A stretch of DNA of 64,000 bases, taken from NCBI GenBank assembly GCA_903909435.1, contig CAIVVT010000255.1:1-64000 (forward strand), written 5' to 3'. Made by a program: the position numbers and the translations under genes. The notes below the pieces were generated by a model that was not told where the DNA came from, ran no database searches, and saw only the letters and a list, made by a program, of their open reading frames with translations. The stretch comes from an uncultured Acidobacteriia bacterium (GTDB lineage: Bacteria; Acidobacteriota; Terriglobia; Bryobacterales; Bryobacteraceae). Below, piece after piece: positions 8,248-15,719 of the stretch (its first letter is position 1; every line of letters begins with the position of its first letter).

Positions 8248-9210
8248 TTGGCGCTGTCGCATCCCGATCATACGAGCCGTACAATTGCGGTTTGGCTACC
8301 GCTCACCTTGGTTTTCGCCGTGCTCTTGTGCGGTTGCAGTGGCGCCAGGCAGGCCCAGCTGGGGCGGCCTCCCGAGGCAGTACAAAGCCCTCCCGCGTCG
8401 CCTGCTCCGGCAACCGTGGAGCCCGAACCTAAGTCTGATGGCGGGGGTGGCGGTGGTGCGGTGACCAGGGCCCGGCACAAGCGACGGGGCGCGCCGCAGG
8501 GCGGCATGGAAGTTCCTGAGCCTCCGCCTCCCCCGCCTCCTCCGCCTCCCCCTTCCGGGGTGCCGAAAACTGATCTCCAACCGACGGGTTCTTCCGATCC
8601 GATGCCGGCTTTCGAATGGCCCCCGCCGCATCCCTCGGAGGAGTACGTTCTGCCACACAACATCTTCGGGGACGATTCGCGGAAGATCCGCTACTCGGAT
8701 GTTGACCGCATGCTCGTCGCGGCGCTGGCGGCTGGCGGATACAGCGCGAAGAACTACTACTCCGTCCCGCGAGGATTCGCACTCGCCACCCGGATCGAGC
8801 AGATCAACGAGGACGGTACGCCGAAAATGCCCCCTGCGCGCTTTGCACTCGAACCGGAGGCGGTATCCATCCTGCGGCCGATGGACTACCTCAAGGCCCT
8901 GCTGAAGGGCGTCCCGGGGTTCTACCGTGTGATCGTGTTCATCGTGACCGACATTCCGCTGCGGGCTTCCGGCGCGCGGCCGACCGAGGCCGAGGCAACC
9001 GTCTGGGTGAGTTCGGGCCAGAGCGTACTCGACAGGCACGTCGGAGATATTGAATTCACCGCCGACGCCAACTGCACCGCGCTGGTTTACGAGTTCATGC
9101 GCAAGCCCGGCGCCGATTCATCCGCCACGGAGTTCTCGTCGCCCGGACATCTGGATGCGATGACGCACCTGGTGAAGTCGGGGATCTGGCGCGGCTTTGG
9201 AGCGCACTAA
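8248..9210 (+). CDS. Proline-rich lipoprotein of unknown function
   Basis: About 320 residues. A signal peptide ends in VLLCGCSG, a lipoprotein-type cleavage site. It is followed by an extended linker with a run of six glycines and then long proline runs, which probably spans part of the envelope. The C-terminal half is globular (VLPHNIFGDDSRKIRYSDVDRMLVAALAAGGY onwards covers one such stretch), with no recognised motif. Start choice is uncertain: AAGGAG at 8231-8236 precedes a TTG at 8248, which gives a compact signal peptide, while an in-frame ATG at 8125 would place about 40 extra residues before it. It is divergent from birA and followed 32 bases later by a small membrane protein. Confidence 0.7.
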   Translation: MALSHPDHTSRTIAVWLPLTLVFAVLLCGCSGARQAQLGRPPEAVQSPPASPAPATVEPEPKSDGGGGGGAVTRARHKRRGAPQGGMEVPEPPPPPPPPPPPSGVPKTDLQPTGSSDPMPAFEWPPPHPSEEYVLPHNIFGDDSRKIRYSDVDRMLVAALAAGGYSAKNYYSVPRGFALATRIEQINEDGTPKMPPARFALEPEAVSILRPMDYLKALLKGVPGFYRVIVFIVTDIPLRASGARPTEAEATVWVSSGQSVLDRHVGDIEFTADANCTALVYEFMRKPGADSSATEFSSPGHLDAMTHLVKSGIWRGFGAH

Positions 9211-9242
9211 ATGGCGGTGCTAGCCGCGAAGGGAAGAGTACG

Positions 9243-9785
9243 GTGACTCGAATTGCAGTTCAACGCGGGTCGAATTCCCGCGCAGACGATTTGGACACGG
9301 CTGGATTTCAGGGTCTGGATTCGGTGCGCACCAAGCTCGCTGTTGTCTGGTTCTCGGGCGCCTGCCTGATTCTCCTGCTGGTGGTTCTGCAGACGCTGAA
9401 CGGCCGTTATGGCGACCACGTGCAGGAGGCCTGGACGTGGCTGATGCCCAATCTCATGCCCACACTGGGAACCATCCTGGCGGGGCTCGGCTACACCGCG
9501 CTGGACCCGCACCGGTCGCATGCGATGGTGCGGTCCAGTTTCTCCCTGCTGTCGCTATGGATCTCGGCCTTCTACCTGGTCTTGGTGCTGCTCACGATCC
9601 TGATTGCGCCGACCCGGCCTGAGGGAGTGACCGGGAAGGGAGCGGTCGAGTTGATGCACACCGCCAACCTGTGGCTGGGGCCGTTGCAGGGGTTGGTGGC
9701 TACGGCCCTGGGAGTGCTTTTTGCCTCCAAGCAGAAGCGGCGAACGGGCAAGCCAGCGGACGAAGTGAGCGATGCGGCGGACTAG
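9243..9785 (+). CDS. Small multi-pass membrane protein, hypothetical
   Basis: A 180-residue protein with three or four predicted membrane segments: about residues 32-52, 70-88 (weak), 103-124 and 145-163. The C-terminal tail is basic. The GTG start at 9243 is preceded by GGGAAGAG at a suitable distance. It follows the proline-rich lipoprotein by 32 bases in the same direction and may be co-transcribed with it. No family is recognised. It ends 7 bases before the convergent end of nadC. Confidence 0.7.
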   Translation: MTRIAVQRGSNSRADDLDTAGFQGLDSVRTKLAVVWFSGACLILLLVVLQTLNGRYGDHVQEAWTWLMPNLMPTLGTILAGLGYTALDPHRSHAMVRSSFSLLSLWISAFYLVLVLLTILIAPTRPEGVTGKGAVELMHTANLWLGPLQGLVATALGVLFASKQKRRTGKPADEVSDAAD

Positions 9786-9792
9786 GGCGCAA

Positions 9793-10629
9793 TTATTCCA
9801 GCGCCAGCCTGAAGTTAATATCGAGCGCATTCGCCGAGTGCGTGATGGCCCCCGCGGAAACGAAATCCGCTCCCGCTTCGGCATAAGCCCGTGCCGTCTC
9901 GAGCGTGATTCCGCCCGATAGCTCGATGCTCGCCCGCCCGCCGATTCTCGCGATCCACTCGCGCGCCTGCTCTGGCGTGAGGTTGTCGAGCAATAGCCGC
10001 TGCGCTCCGCATTCGAGCGCCTCGTCCAGTTCCGCGATTGTTCGCACTTCGATTTCGACGGGGATCGCCTGGCCCGCAACAGCGGCGAGGGCGGCCCGCA
10101 CTCCACCGGCCGCCGTGATGTGGTTGTTCTTGATCAGAATTGCATCGAACAGGCCCTGGCGGTGGTTCGTGATGCCCCCGGCGGCCGAGGCCAGCTTCTC
10201 TAAAACGCGCAGTCCCGGCGTGGTCTTGCGCGTGTCCAGGACGCGGCACTTCGTTCCCGCTAAGGCATCCGCGAAATGGCGTGCCAGCGTGGCGACACCC
10301 GATAACCTCTGGATGAAGTTGAGCGCCGTGCGTTCGGCGGTTAGCAGCGTTCGCGCGGAGCCGTGCACACGCGCCAGGCACTCACCCGGCACAGCGCGCT
10401 CGCCGCTCGATTTCAGCAATTCGACGCTCGCGACTCCGGTCATCTGGCCGTAGATCAGCGGCAGCAGTTCCGTACCCGCCACCACCATCGGCTCCCGGGC
10501 GTAGAATGCGCCAGAGGCGTCGCGGCCGGCGGGCACGGTCAGCGTGGTGGTGATGTCTCCGGTCCCGATGTCCTCCGCCAGCGCGGCTTGCACGGCGCGG
10601 ATCACGTCGGGATGCGACAAGTCGAACAT
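9793..10629 (-). CDS. nadC: Nicotinate-nucleotide pyrophosphorylase (carboxylating)
   Basis: Quinolinate phosphoribosyltransferase, converting quinolinate and PRPP to nicotinate mononucleotide in de novo NAD synthesis. The 278-residue protein carries the family segments LAEDIGTGDITT near the N-terminus, RTALNFIQRLSGVATLA, LDTRKTTPGLR (substrate-binding Arg/Lys), IKNNHI, the EVRTIAELDEAL strand, LLDNLTPEQ and ELSGGI. The ATG at 10629 has GGAGG nine bases upstream. nadA and nadB are not in the window. Confidence 0.96.
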   Translation of the reverse strand: MFDLSHPDVIRAVQAALAEDIGTGDITTTLTVPAGRDASGAFYAREPMVVAGTELLPLIYGQMTGVASVELLKSSGERAVPGECLARVHGSARTLLTAERTALNFIQRLSGVATLARHFADALAGTKCRVLDTRKTTPGLRVLEKLASAAGGITNHRQGLFDAILIKNNHITAAGGVRAALAAVAGQAIPVEIEVRTIAELDEALECGAQRLLLDNLTPEQAREWIARIGGRASIELSGGITLETARAYAEAGADFVSAGAITHSANALDINFRLALE

Positions 10630-10670
10630 GAGTCATGCCTCCTCGGGCAAAATCAACCGGCGGCGTGCCC

Positions 10671-10766
10671 GTGGCGCACGCTTTAGCGTGCTGTGTGGAC
10701 ACTCAGGTCCACGTCCGGAAAGATGCCGGCAAGAGTGCCGGCACTGCACGCTAAAGCTTGCGCCAC
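10671..10766. repeat. 96-base inverted-repeat element between nadC and valS
   Basis: The outer arms at 10671-10691 and 10746-10766 (GTGGCGCACGCTTTAGCGTG at the left end) are near-perfect inverses of each other. Inside are GTGGAC/GTCCAC (10695-10712) and two copies of the palindrome GCCGGC separated by six bases. Each outer arm is itself partly palindromic around its central TTTA/TAAA. It looks like a REP/BIME-type element and could also fold in RNA downstream of valS. No open reading frame lies inside. Confidence 0.65.
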
Positions 10767-10786
10767 AAACGCGGCAAAAGCGGCGG

Positions 10787-13477
10787 CTAGGCTTCCGGCC
10801 CGGCCAATGCGGCGCGGCTACGCTCGATCTGCGTCTCGTAATCGGCTAGCTTCGTGCGCATTTCTTCGATCACGTGCGCTGGAGCCTTGGCTGTGAACTT
10901 CTCGTTGCTCAGTTGGCGAAGCGTGTTCTCCACCACTTTAGTCAACTGCTCAATCTCCTTTTGCAGGCGCAGCTTCATGGCGTCGGCTTGCGCTCCGGAG
11001 AGCTTCAGCACGACGTCGAATTCGGGCGTGGATCGTGACGCTCCGGCGGCGTGAGCTTCGCCCGCCGAGGCGAGCGTGAAGGTTGTATTGGTGAGCGCTT
11101 CGAGCGCTGCCAATTCACGTTTGGCGAGCGCGGCGGTGGCCTCGTCGTGCGCGTACAATTCGCCTTCCAGCCGTTGCTTTGGATCGAGTTTCTGGTCCGC
11201 CCGCAGTGCGCGCGCCGCCGTGATCATCTCCTGTAGCAGCGCCATTTGGCTGGCCGCATTGTCGTTGACTGCCGCCGGGTTGGCTTGCGGATACGCGGCG
11301 ATGCACAGCGATTCAGGAATGCCCGCGCCGCGCTGCACCAGCCTCTGCCACAGCTCCTCGCTGAGGAACGGCATGACCGGATGCAACAATCGCAGCGCGC
11401 ACTCGAAGACCCGCAGCAGGTTCGTCAGGTGCACCTGCGCGTCGCTGCCCTCGTTGATGCGCAGCTTCTTGAACTCCACATACCAGTCGCAGAACTCGTC
11501 CCAGAAAAAGCCATACAGCAGATCCGCGCACTCGTGAAAACGAAACGTCTTCTGCGCGTGATCCATCTTCGCGGCGACGTCGCTCAGCCGGTGGAAGATC
11601 CAGGCGTCTTCGAGCGCCACGGCTCCGCTGGCCGCAAGCGGCGCAGGGGCCAGGGCCTCGATGGAGTCGAGTTGGAGTTGCTCCACCTCGAGCTTCTCCA
11701 TCTGCATGAAGATGAAACGGGCCGCGTTCCAGATCTTGTTGGCGAAGGCCCGCGAGCTGTTCATGCGCTCTTCGCTGAACACGATGTCGGTGCCCGGCGC
11801 GGCTCCGCGCAGCAGAGCGAAGCGCACGGCGTCCGTGCCGTACATCTGGGTCACCACCAGCGGGTCCACCACGTTGCCTTTGGTCTTGGACATCTTCTGG
11901 CGCTCGGCGTCGCGCACCAGGCCGTGGATATAGACGGTGTGGAACGGCACGTCGCCCATGCACTCGATGCCCAGCATGATCATCCGCGCCACCCAGAAAA
12001 ACAGGATATCGAAGCCGGTGATCAGCACCGAAGTCGGGTAGTACGTTTTCAGTTCTTCGGTTTGTTCCGGCCAACCGAGCGTCGAGAAGGGCCACAGGCC
12101 GGAGCTGAACCAGGTGTCCAGCACATCCGGGTCCTGCGTGATCTTGTCCGAGCCGCACTTCACGCACACATCCGGAGTGGTGCGGGAGACGGTCACTCCG
12201 CTGCAATTCGCGCAGTGCCAGGCGGGGATGCGGTGGCCCCACCACAACTGGCGCGAGATGCACCAGTCGCGGATGTTGTACATCCACTCGAAGTAGGTTT
12301 TCGACCAGTTCTCCGGTACGAAAACGATGCGGCCCTCTTCCACCGCCTTGATGGCCGGCTCGGCCAGCGGCTTCATGCTGCAGAACCACTGCGTAGACAC
12401 CAGCGGCTCCACCACGGTCTTGCAGCGCTGGCAGGTGCCCGCGTTGAGCTTGTAGTCCTCGGCGAGCACCAGCGCGCCTTCCGCCTCCAAATGCGCGAGC
12501 ACGGCTTTGCGCGCTTCGAAGCGGTCGAGGCCCGCGAACTCGCCCGCCGCGGAGGTCATCGCCGCGTTCCTGTCGATCACCACAATCAGCGGGAGCTTGT
12601 GGCGTTTGCCGGCTTCGAAATCGTTGGGGTCGTGAGCGGGCGTCACTTTCACGACGCCGGTGCCGAACTGAGGGTCGGCGAGCGTATCGCAAATGATCGG
12701 AATCTCGCGGTTCAGCAGCGGCAGAATCACGCTCTTGCCGTGCAGGTCGAGGTAGCGTTCGTCCTCGGGATGAATGGCCACGGCGGTATCGCCGAGCATC
12801 GTCTCCGGCCGCGTGGTGGCGACCGTGACGTAGCGTCCGGGCATGTCCTTCACGCTGTAGCGGATGTGCCACAGCTTGCCTTGGGATTCGACGTGCACCA
12901 CTTCCAGGTCGGACAGCGCCGTGTGGCAACTGGGGCACCAGTTGACCATGTATTCGCCGCGATAGACCAGGCCCTTTTCGTAGAGCCGCACGAAAACCTC
13001 GCGCACCGCGCGCGACAGGCCTTCGTCCATCGTGAAGCGGTTGCGCGACCAGTCGCACGAGTCGCCGATCTGCTGCATCTGGCGCAGGATCGTGCCGCCG
13101 TACTGTTCTTTCCAATCCCACACGCGCTTCTCGAACTCCTCGCGGCCGAGGTCCTGGCGCGTGAGCTTCTCGGTCGCGCGCAGGTTGCGCTCCACTACCA
13201 TCTGGGTGGCGATGCCGGCGTGGTCGGTGCCCGGCAGCCACAGCGTCTGGTCGCCCTTCATGCGGTGCCAGCGCGTAGTGACATCGATTTCGGTGTGCTC
13301 CAGCATGTGGCCGATGTGCAACATGCCGGTCACGTTAGGCGGGGGGATGACGAGCGAAAACACCTCTCGCTCCGGAGACGTCAGAGCCGCCGGAGGCGTG
13401 AAAAAGCCTTGATCGATCCACCATTGCGCCCAGTGCTGCTCGAAGCGCTGGGGCTCGTACACTTTCTCTAACTGCAT
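10787..13477 (-). CDS. valS: Valyl-tRNA synthetase
   Basis: Charges tRNA-Val. The 896-residue class I synthetase has the HIGH motif at residues 54-57 in [13 protein letters not shown]. The CP1 editing insert shows [15 protein letters not shown] zinc-finger-like segment (CANCSGV, CVKCGS) lies before the catalytic KMSKTKGN loop at about residue 530. The anticodon-binding domain and a C-terminal coiled coil follow. Length is normal for a bacterial ValRS. No T-box motif was seen upstream. A large reading frame on the opposite strand is a codon-bias shadow. Confidence 0.98.
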   Translation of the reverse strand: MQLEKVYEPQRFEQHWAQWWIDQGFFTPPAALTSPEREVFSLVIPPPNVTGMLHIGHMLEHTEIDVTTRWHRMKGDQTLWLPGTDHAGIATQMVVERNLRATEKLTRQDLGREEFEKRVWDWKEQYGGTILRQMQQIGDSCDWSRNRFTMDEGLSRAVREVFVRLYEKGLVYRGEYMVNWCPSCHTALSDLEVVHVESQGKLWHIRYSVKDMPGRYVTVATTRPETMLGDTAVAIHPEDERYLDLHGKSVILPLLNREIPIICDTLADPQFGTGVVKVTPAHDPNDFEAGKRHKLPLIVVIDRNAAMTSAAGEFAGLDRFEARKAVLAHLEAEGALVLAEDYKLNAGTCQRCKTVVEPLVSTQWFCSMKPLAEPAIKAVEEGRIVFVPENWSKTYFEWMYNIRDWCISRQLWWGHRIPAWHCANCSGVTVSRTTPDVCVKCGSDKITQDPDVLDTWFSSGLWPFSTLGWPEQTEELKTYYPTSVLITGFDILFFWVARMIMLGIECMGDVPFHTVYIHGLVRDAERQKMSKTKGNVVDPLVVTQMYGTDAVRFALLRGAAPGTDIVFSEERMNSSRAFANKIWNAARFIFMQMEKLEVEQLQLDSIEALAPAPLAASGAVALEDAWIFHRLSDVAAKMDHAQKTFRFHECADLLYGFFWDEFCDWYVEFKKLRINEGSDAQVHLTNLLRVFECALRLLHPVMPFLSEELWQRLVQRGAGIPESLCIAAYPQANPAAVNDNAASQMALLQEMITAARALRADQKLDPKQRLEGELYAHDEATAALAKRELAALEALTNTTFTLASAGEAHAAGASRSTPEFDVVLKLSGAQADAMKLRLQKEIEQLTKVVENTLRQLSNEKFTAKAPAHVIEEMRTKLADYETQIERSRAALAGPEA

Positions 13478-13790
13478 GGGAAATCACCAGTTTAGCACGG
13501 GGCTTTGACCCTGTCTGAAGTTCGAAATGCGCTCCTGCGCCTAGGTGAACTCCGGTGCAGCCGGAGTCGCGCTTGCGCCTCCCCAACCCCCTTCAGCGCC
13601 GGGTCGCGAACGACTGGGCGCGCTCTAGTCCGCTAGCAGCGACTGGCCGCCACCATCGGACGGAAAGTCGTCCACTCCTCGCCTCTGTGAACTCACTTTA
13701 CGGGGCAAAGGCGGCGTGACCCCGGCCCCTCTTCCTCCCTGCGGCCGAGAATCGCCTTCACTCCCCGATTCAGTCGTATAAAGTAGGTGA
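13478..13790. other. Divergent promoter region valS / M24 peptidase, no gene seen
   Basis: A 313-base gap between divergent genes. It contains one perfect small hairpin (CTCCGG at 13550-13555 with CCGGAG at 13561-13566) in the valS leader. I looked for T-box elements for valS and found none. No strong Shine-Dalgarno is seen before the gene at 13791; the nearest purine-rich stretch is AAAGTAGG a few bases upstream. No coding potential was recognised. Confidence 0.4.
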
Positions 13791-14966
13791 ATGGCTCTGA
13801 TTGACGCGATTCAGGAGGCGCTCCGCGCCGAGGGTTTGGACGGCTGGTTGTTCTTCGACCATCACCGGCGCGATCCGCTGGCCTACCGCGTGCTGCAGTT
13901 TGAACCGGCCCAGTCCGTCAGCCGCCGCTGGTATTACCTGGTACCCGCGGAAGGCGAGCCGCGCAAGCTGGTGCACAAGATCGAGCCCAACGTGCTGGAC
14001 CCGCTCAGCGGATCGACCACATATTACTCGGGCTGGCGCGATCAGCGGGTGCACCTGCCGGAACTTCTCGGCGGCTGCAAGCGCGTGGCGATGCAGTATT
14101 CTCCCAACTGCGCCGTACCTTACGTCTCGAACGTCGATGCGGGCACCGTCGAGCTGGTCCGCGGCTACGGCGTGGAGGTCGTGACCTCGGCCAATTTGAT
14201 CCAGATCTTTGAAGCCGTTTGGAGCGAGGCGCAATTTGCGTCTCACAAACAGGCTGGAACGCTGGTGGACGCGGTACGGCGCGCGGCCTTTGCCCGTGTC
14301 TCCGACGCTTTGCGTGCGGGCACGCGCGTTACCGAGTTCGAGATTCAGCAGTTCATCTGTGACGGTTTCACCCGTAGCGGCCTCACCTACGATCACGGTC
14401 CGATTGTTGCCGTGAATGGCAATGCCTCGAACCCGCATTACGATCCGGATCGCGAGCACAGTTCGCCGATTCAGGCCGGCGATTTGCTGCTAATCGACTT
14501 GTGGGCCAAACTCGCACAACCCCGCGCGGTGTATTACGACATCACCTGGACGGGCTACTGCGGCGAGACGCCCAAGCCGGAAATGCTGAACGTCTTCGCC
14601 GCCGTCACCGGCGCCCGCGATGCCGCAGTCGCTTGCGTGAAGAATGCCGTGGACGAGGGCGAACCGCTGGCGGGCTTCCAGGTTGACGACGCCTGCCGGA
14701 ACTTCCTACGGGAGCGCGGGCTGGATTTGCATTTCTTCCATCGCACCGGGCACTCCATCGGCGAGGAAGTGCACGGCAACGGGGCCAATATGGATAACTA
14801 CGAAACTCATGACGAGCGTCTGGTCATTCCTGGCACTTGCTTTTCGGTCGAACCGGGGGTCTACCTCCCGGATTTCGGGATTCGCAGCGAAGTGAACGTG
14901 TATCGCGGGAAGTCGTCCGCTGAGGTTACAGGCGAAATTCAAACCGAACTTCTGCGCCTGCTTTAA
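13791..14966 (+). CDS. M24 family metallopeptidase, Xaa-Pro dipeptidase-like
   Basis: A 391-residue pita-bread-fold peptidase. The N-terminal domain (about 1-160) is of the creatinase type. The C-terminal catalytic domain shows the five expected metal ligands: Asp in LLLIDLWA, Asp in YYDITWTG, His in HRTGHSIGEEVHGNG, Glu in SVEPGVYL and Glu in GIRSEVNV. This points to proline-specific dipeptide or N-terminal cleavage by a two-metal centre, but the exact substrate cannot be read from sequence. There is no signal peptide, so it is cytoplasmic. It stands alone, divergent from valS. Confidence 0.92.
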   Translation: MALIDAIQEALRAEGLDGWLFFDHHRRDPLAYRVLQFEPAQSVSRRWYYLVPAEGEPRKLVHKIEPNVLDPLSGSTTYYSGWRDQRVHLPELLGGCKRVAMQYSPNCAVPYVSNVDAGTVELVRGYGVEVVTSANLIQIFEAVWSEAQFASHKQAGTLVDAVRRAAFARVSDALRAGTRVTEFEIQQFICDGFTRSGLTYDHGPIVAVNGNASNPHYDPDREHSSPIQAGDLLLIDLWAKLAQPRAVYYDITWTGYCGETPKPEMLNVFAAVTGARDAAVACVKNAVDEGEPLAGFQVDDACRNFLRERGLDLHFFHRTGHSIGEEVHGNGANMDNYETHDERLVIPGTCFSVEPGVYLPDFGIRSEVNVYRGKSSAEVTGEIQTELLRLL

Positions 14967-15062
14967 CGAATCGCCGGTGGAGGCTCACTGTAGTCGATGG
15001 CCCGTTCTCTAACTGGGATCCAATAGGCCAAAGCCGCCGATCCGGCCGGCCTTCCCCCGGGT

Positions 15063-15290
15063 TCAGGACCGCTTCAGACCGCAATTTGCGCAGAACGCGG
15101 CTGTCTCCCGGAATGCCGAGCCACAGCGGGTGCAGAATTGGCCGGCGGCTCCGCCCGCTTGATATGCCGACGGGAAGTGGGGTCTTGGCTCCGACACCAG
15201 CCGGACCAGCACTACCACGATCAAAATAACCAGAAACAGTTCGCCGCCCCGGAACAGGAAATGAAATCCGGGGAAGAAAAAGCAATTCAT
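15063..15290 (-). CDS. Small zinc-ribbon membrane protein
   Basis: 75 residues. A strongly hydrophobic segment near residues 15-32 (GGELFLVILIVVVLVRLV) anchors the protein. The C-terminus is a zinc ribbon with two CxxC pairs, FCTRCGSAFRETAAFCANCG. GAGGAG six bases before the ATG supports the start. Proteins of this type occur widely as small envelope or regulatory factors, and no specific role is known. A minus-strand candidate RNA/attenuator ends about 110 bases upstream of its start and might belong to its leader. Confidence 0.8.
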   Translation of the reverse strand: MNCFFFPGFHFLFRGGELFLVILIVVVLVRLVSEPRPHFPSAYQAGGAAGQFCTRCGSAFRETAAFCANCGLKRS

Positions 15291-15398
15291 GGCCGCTCCT
15301 CATTTCTACGCCTGCGGCGCAAGGTGGTCGAACCCTGCTCACTTATACGTTCGAAACGCGGAGTTCGTTCGGTCCGGGAGGATTTATCTTGGTGGGTG

Positions 15399-15504
15399 AA
15401 AAACTTCGCGGCGGACAATTTGAGGAGGATTAGGAGGAATATCCGCCGCGAAGCACAGCTAAGTTGGAAGAGAGAGACCCAACGGACTCTACAGTTCGAC
15501 TTCC
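15399..15504 (-). ncRNA. Second candidate small RNA with CCUCC-rich terminator loop
   Basis: On the minus strand a hairpin with a perfect 12-bp stem (15453-15442 with 15415-15404, CTTCGCGGCGGA) encloses a 26-base loop (15441-15416). The loop holds TTCCTCC and ATCCTCC, and TTTTT follows the stem. A smaller hairpin upstream (15483-15463, GTTGG/CCAAC) has a CU-repeat loop. A TAATAT -10-like box (15516-15511) would start RNA near 15504, about 105 nt long. No minus-strand gene lies upstream for kilobases, so the hairpin is not a gene terminator. It is either a free RNA or a leader attenuator for the zinc-ribbon gene. The layout matches the locus at 5563-5657. Confidence 0.55.
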
Positions 15505-15719
15505 ACAGAAATATTAACAGATTTACAGAGTTGTTCGTCCTGAAACCACAAGCTCATGCATCCAAAGATAGCTATACGCCGTTGAGGGCTTGCTGGGAAG
15601 CACTGCTGCGACCCCGACTCGCGCTTCCATTCGCTTCCGGCGGCGACTGCGCTTCTCGTACCCGGGCGCCTGCGCTGACAACCGGTTGCAAAGAAGCTCC
15701 GTGTCACAATGGGAGGATT
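15505..15719. other. alaS upstream region
   Basis: No gene is seen. The stretch 15510-15580 is AT-richer than its surroundings and should hold the alaS promoter as well as the divergent minus-strand promoter proposed for the RNA at 15399-15504. No T-box or other aminoacyl-tRNA-sensing leader was recognised. Confidence 0.35.

Noticed and set aside
9268-9295. tRNA T-arm-like sequence GGTCGAATTCCCGC
   Set aside because: It lies inside the coding frame at 9243 and no acceptor, D or anticodon arms surround it.
11246-13471. 741-codon open frame on the plus strand opposite valS
   Set aside because: Composition is that of a codon-bias shadow (His/Arg/Ala-rich, no domain), and valS on the other strand is certain. 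The same holds for long antisense frames opposite alaS (15489-17093) and the penicillin-binding protein (49304-51670).
13478-13790. T-box leader for valS (and likewise alaS at 15505-15719)
   Set aside because: No T-box sequence or antiterminator fold was recognised.
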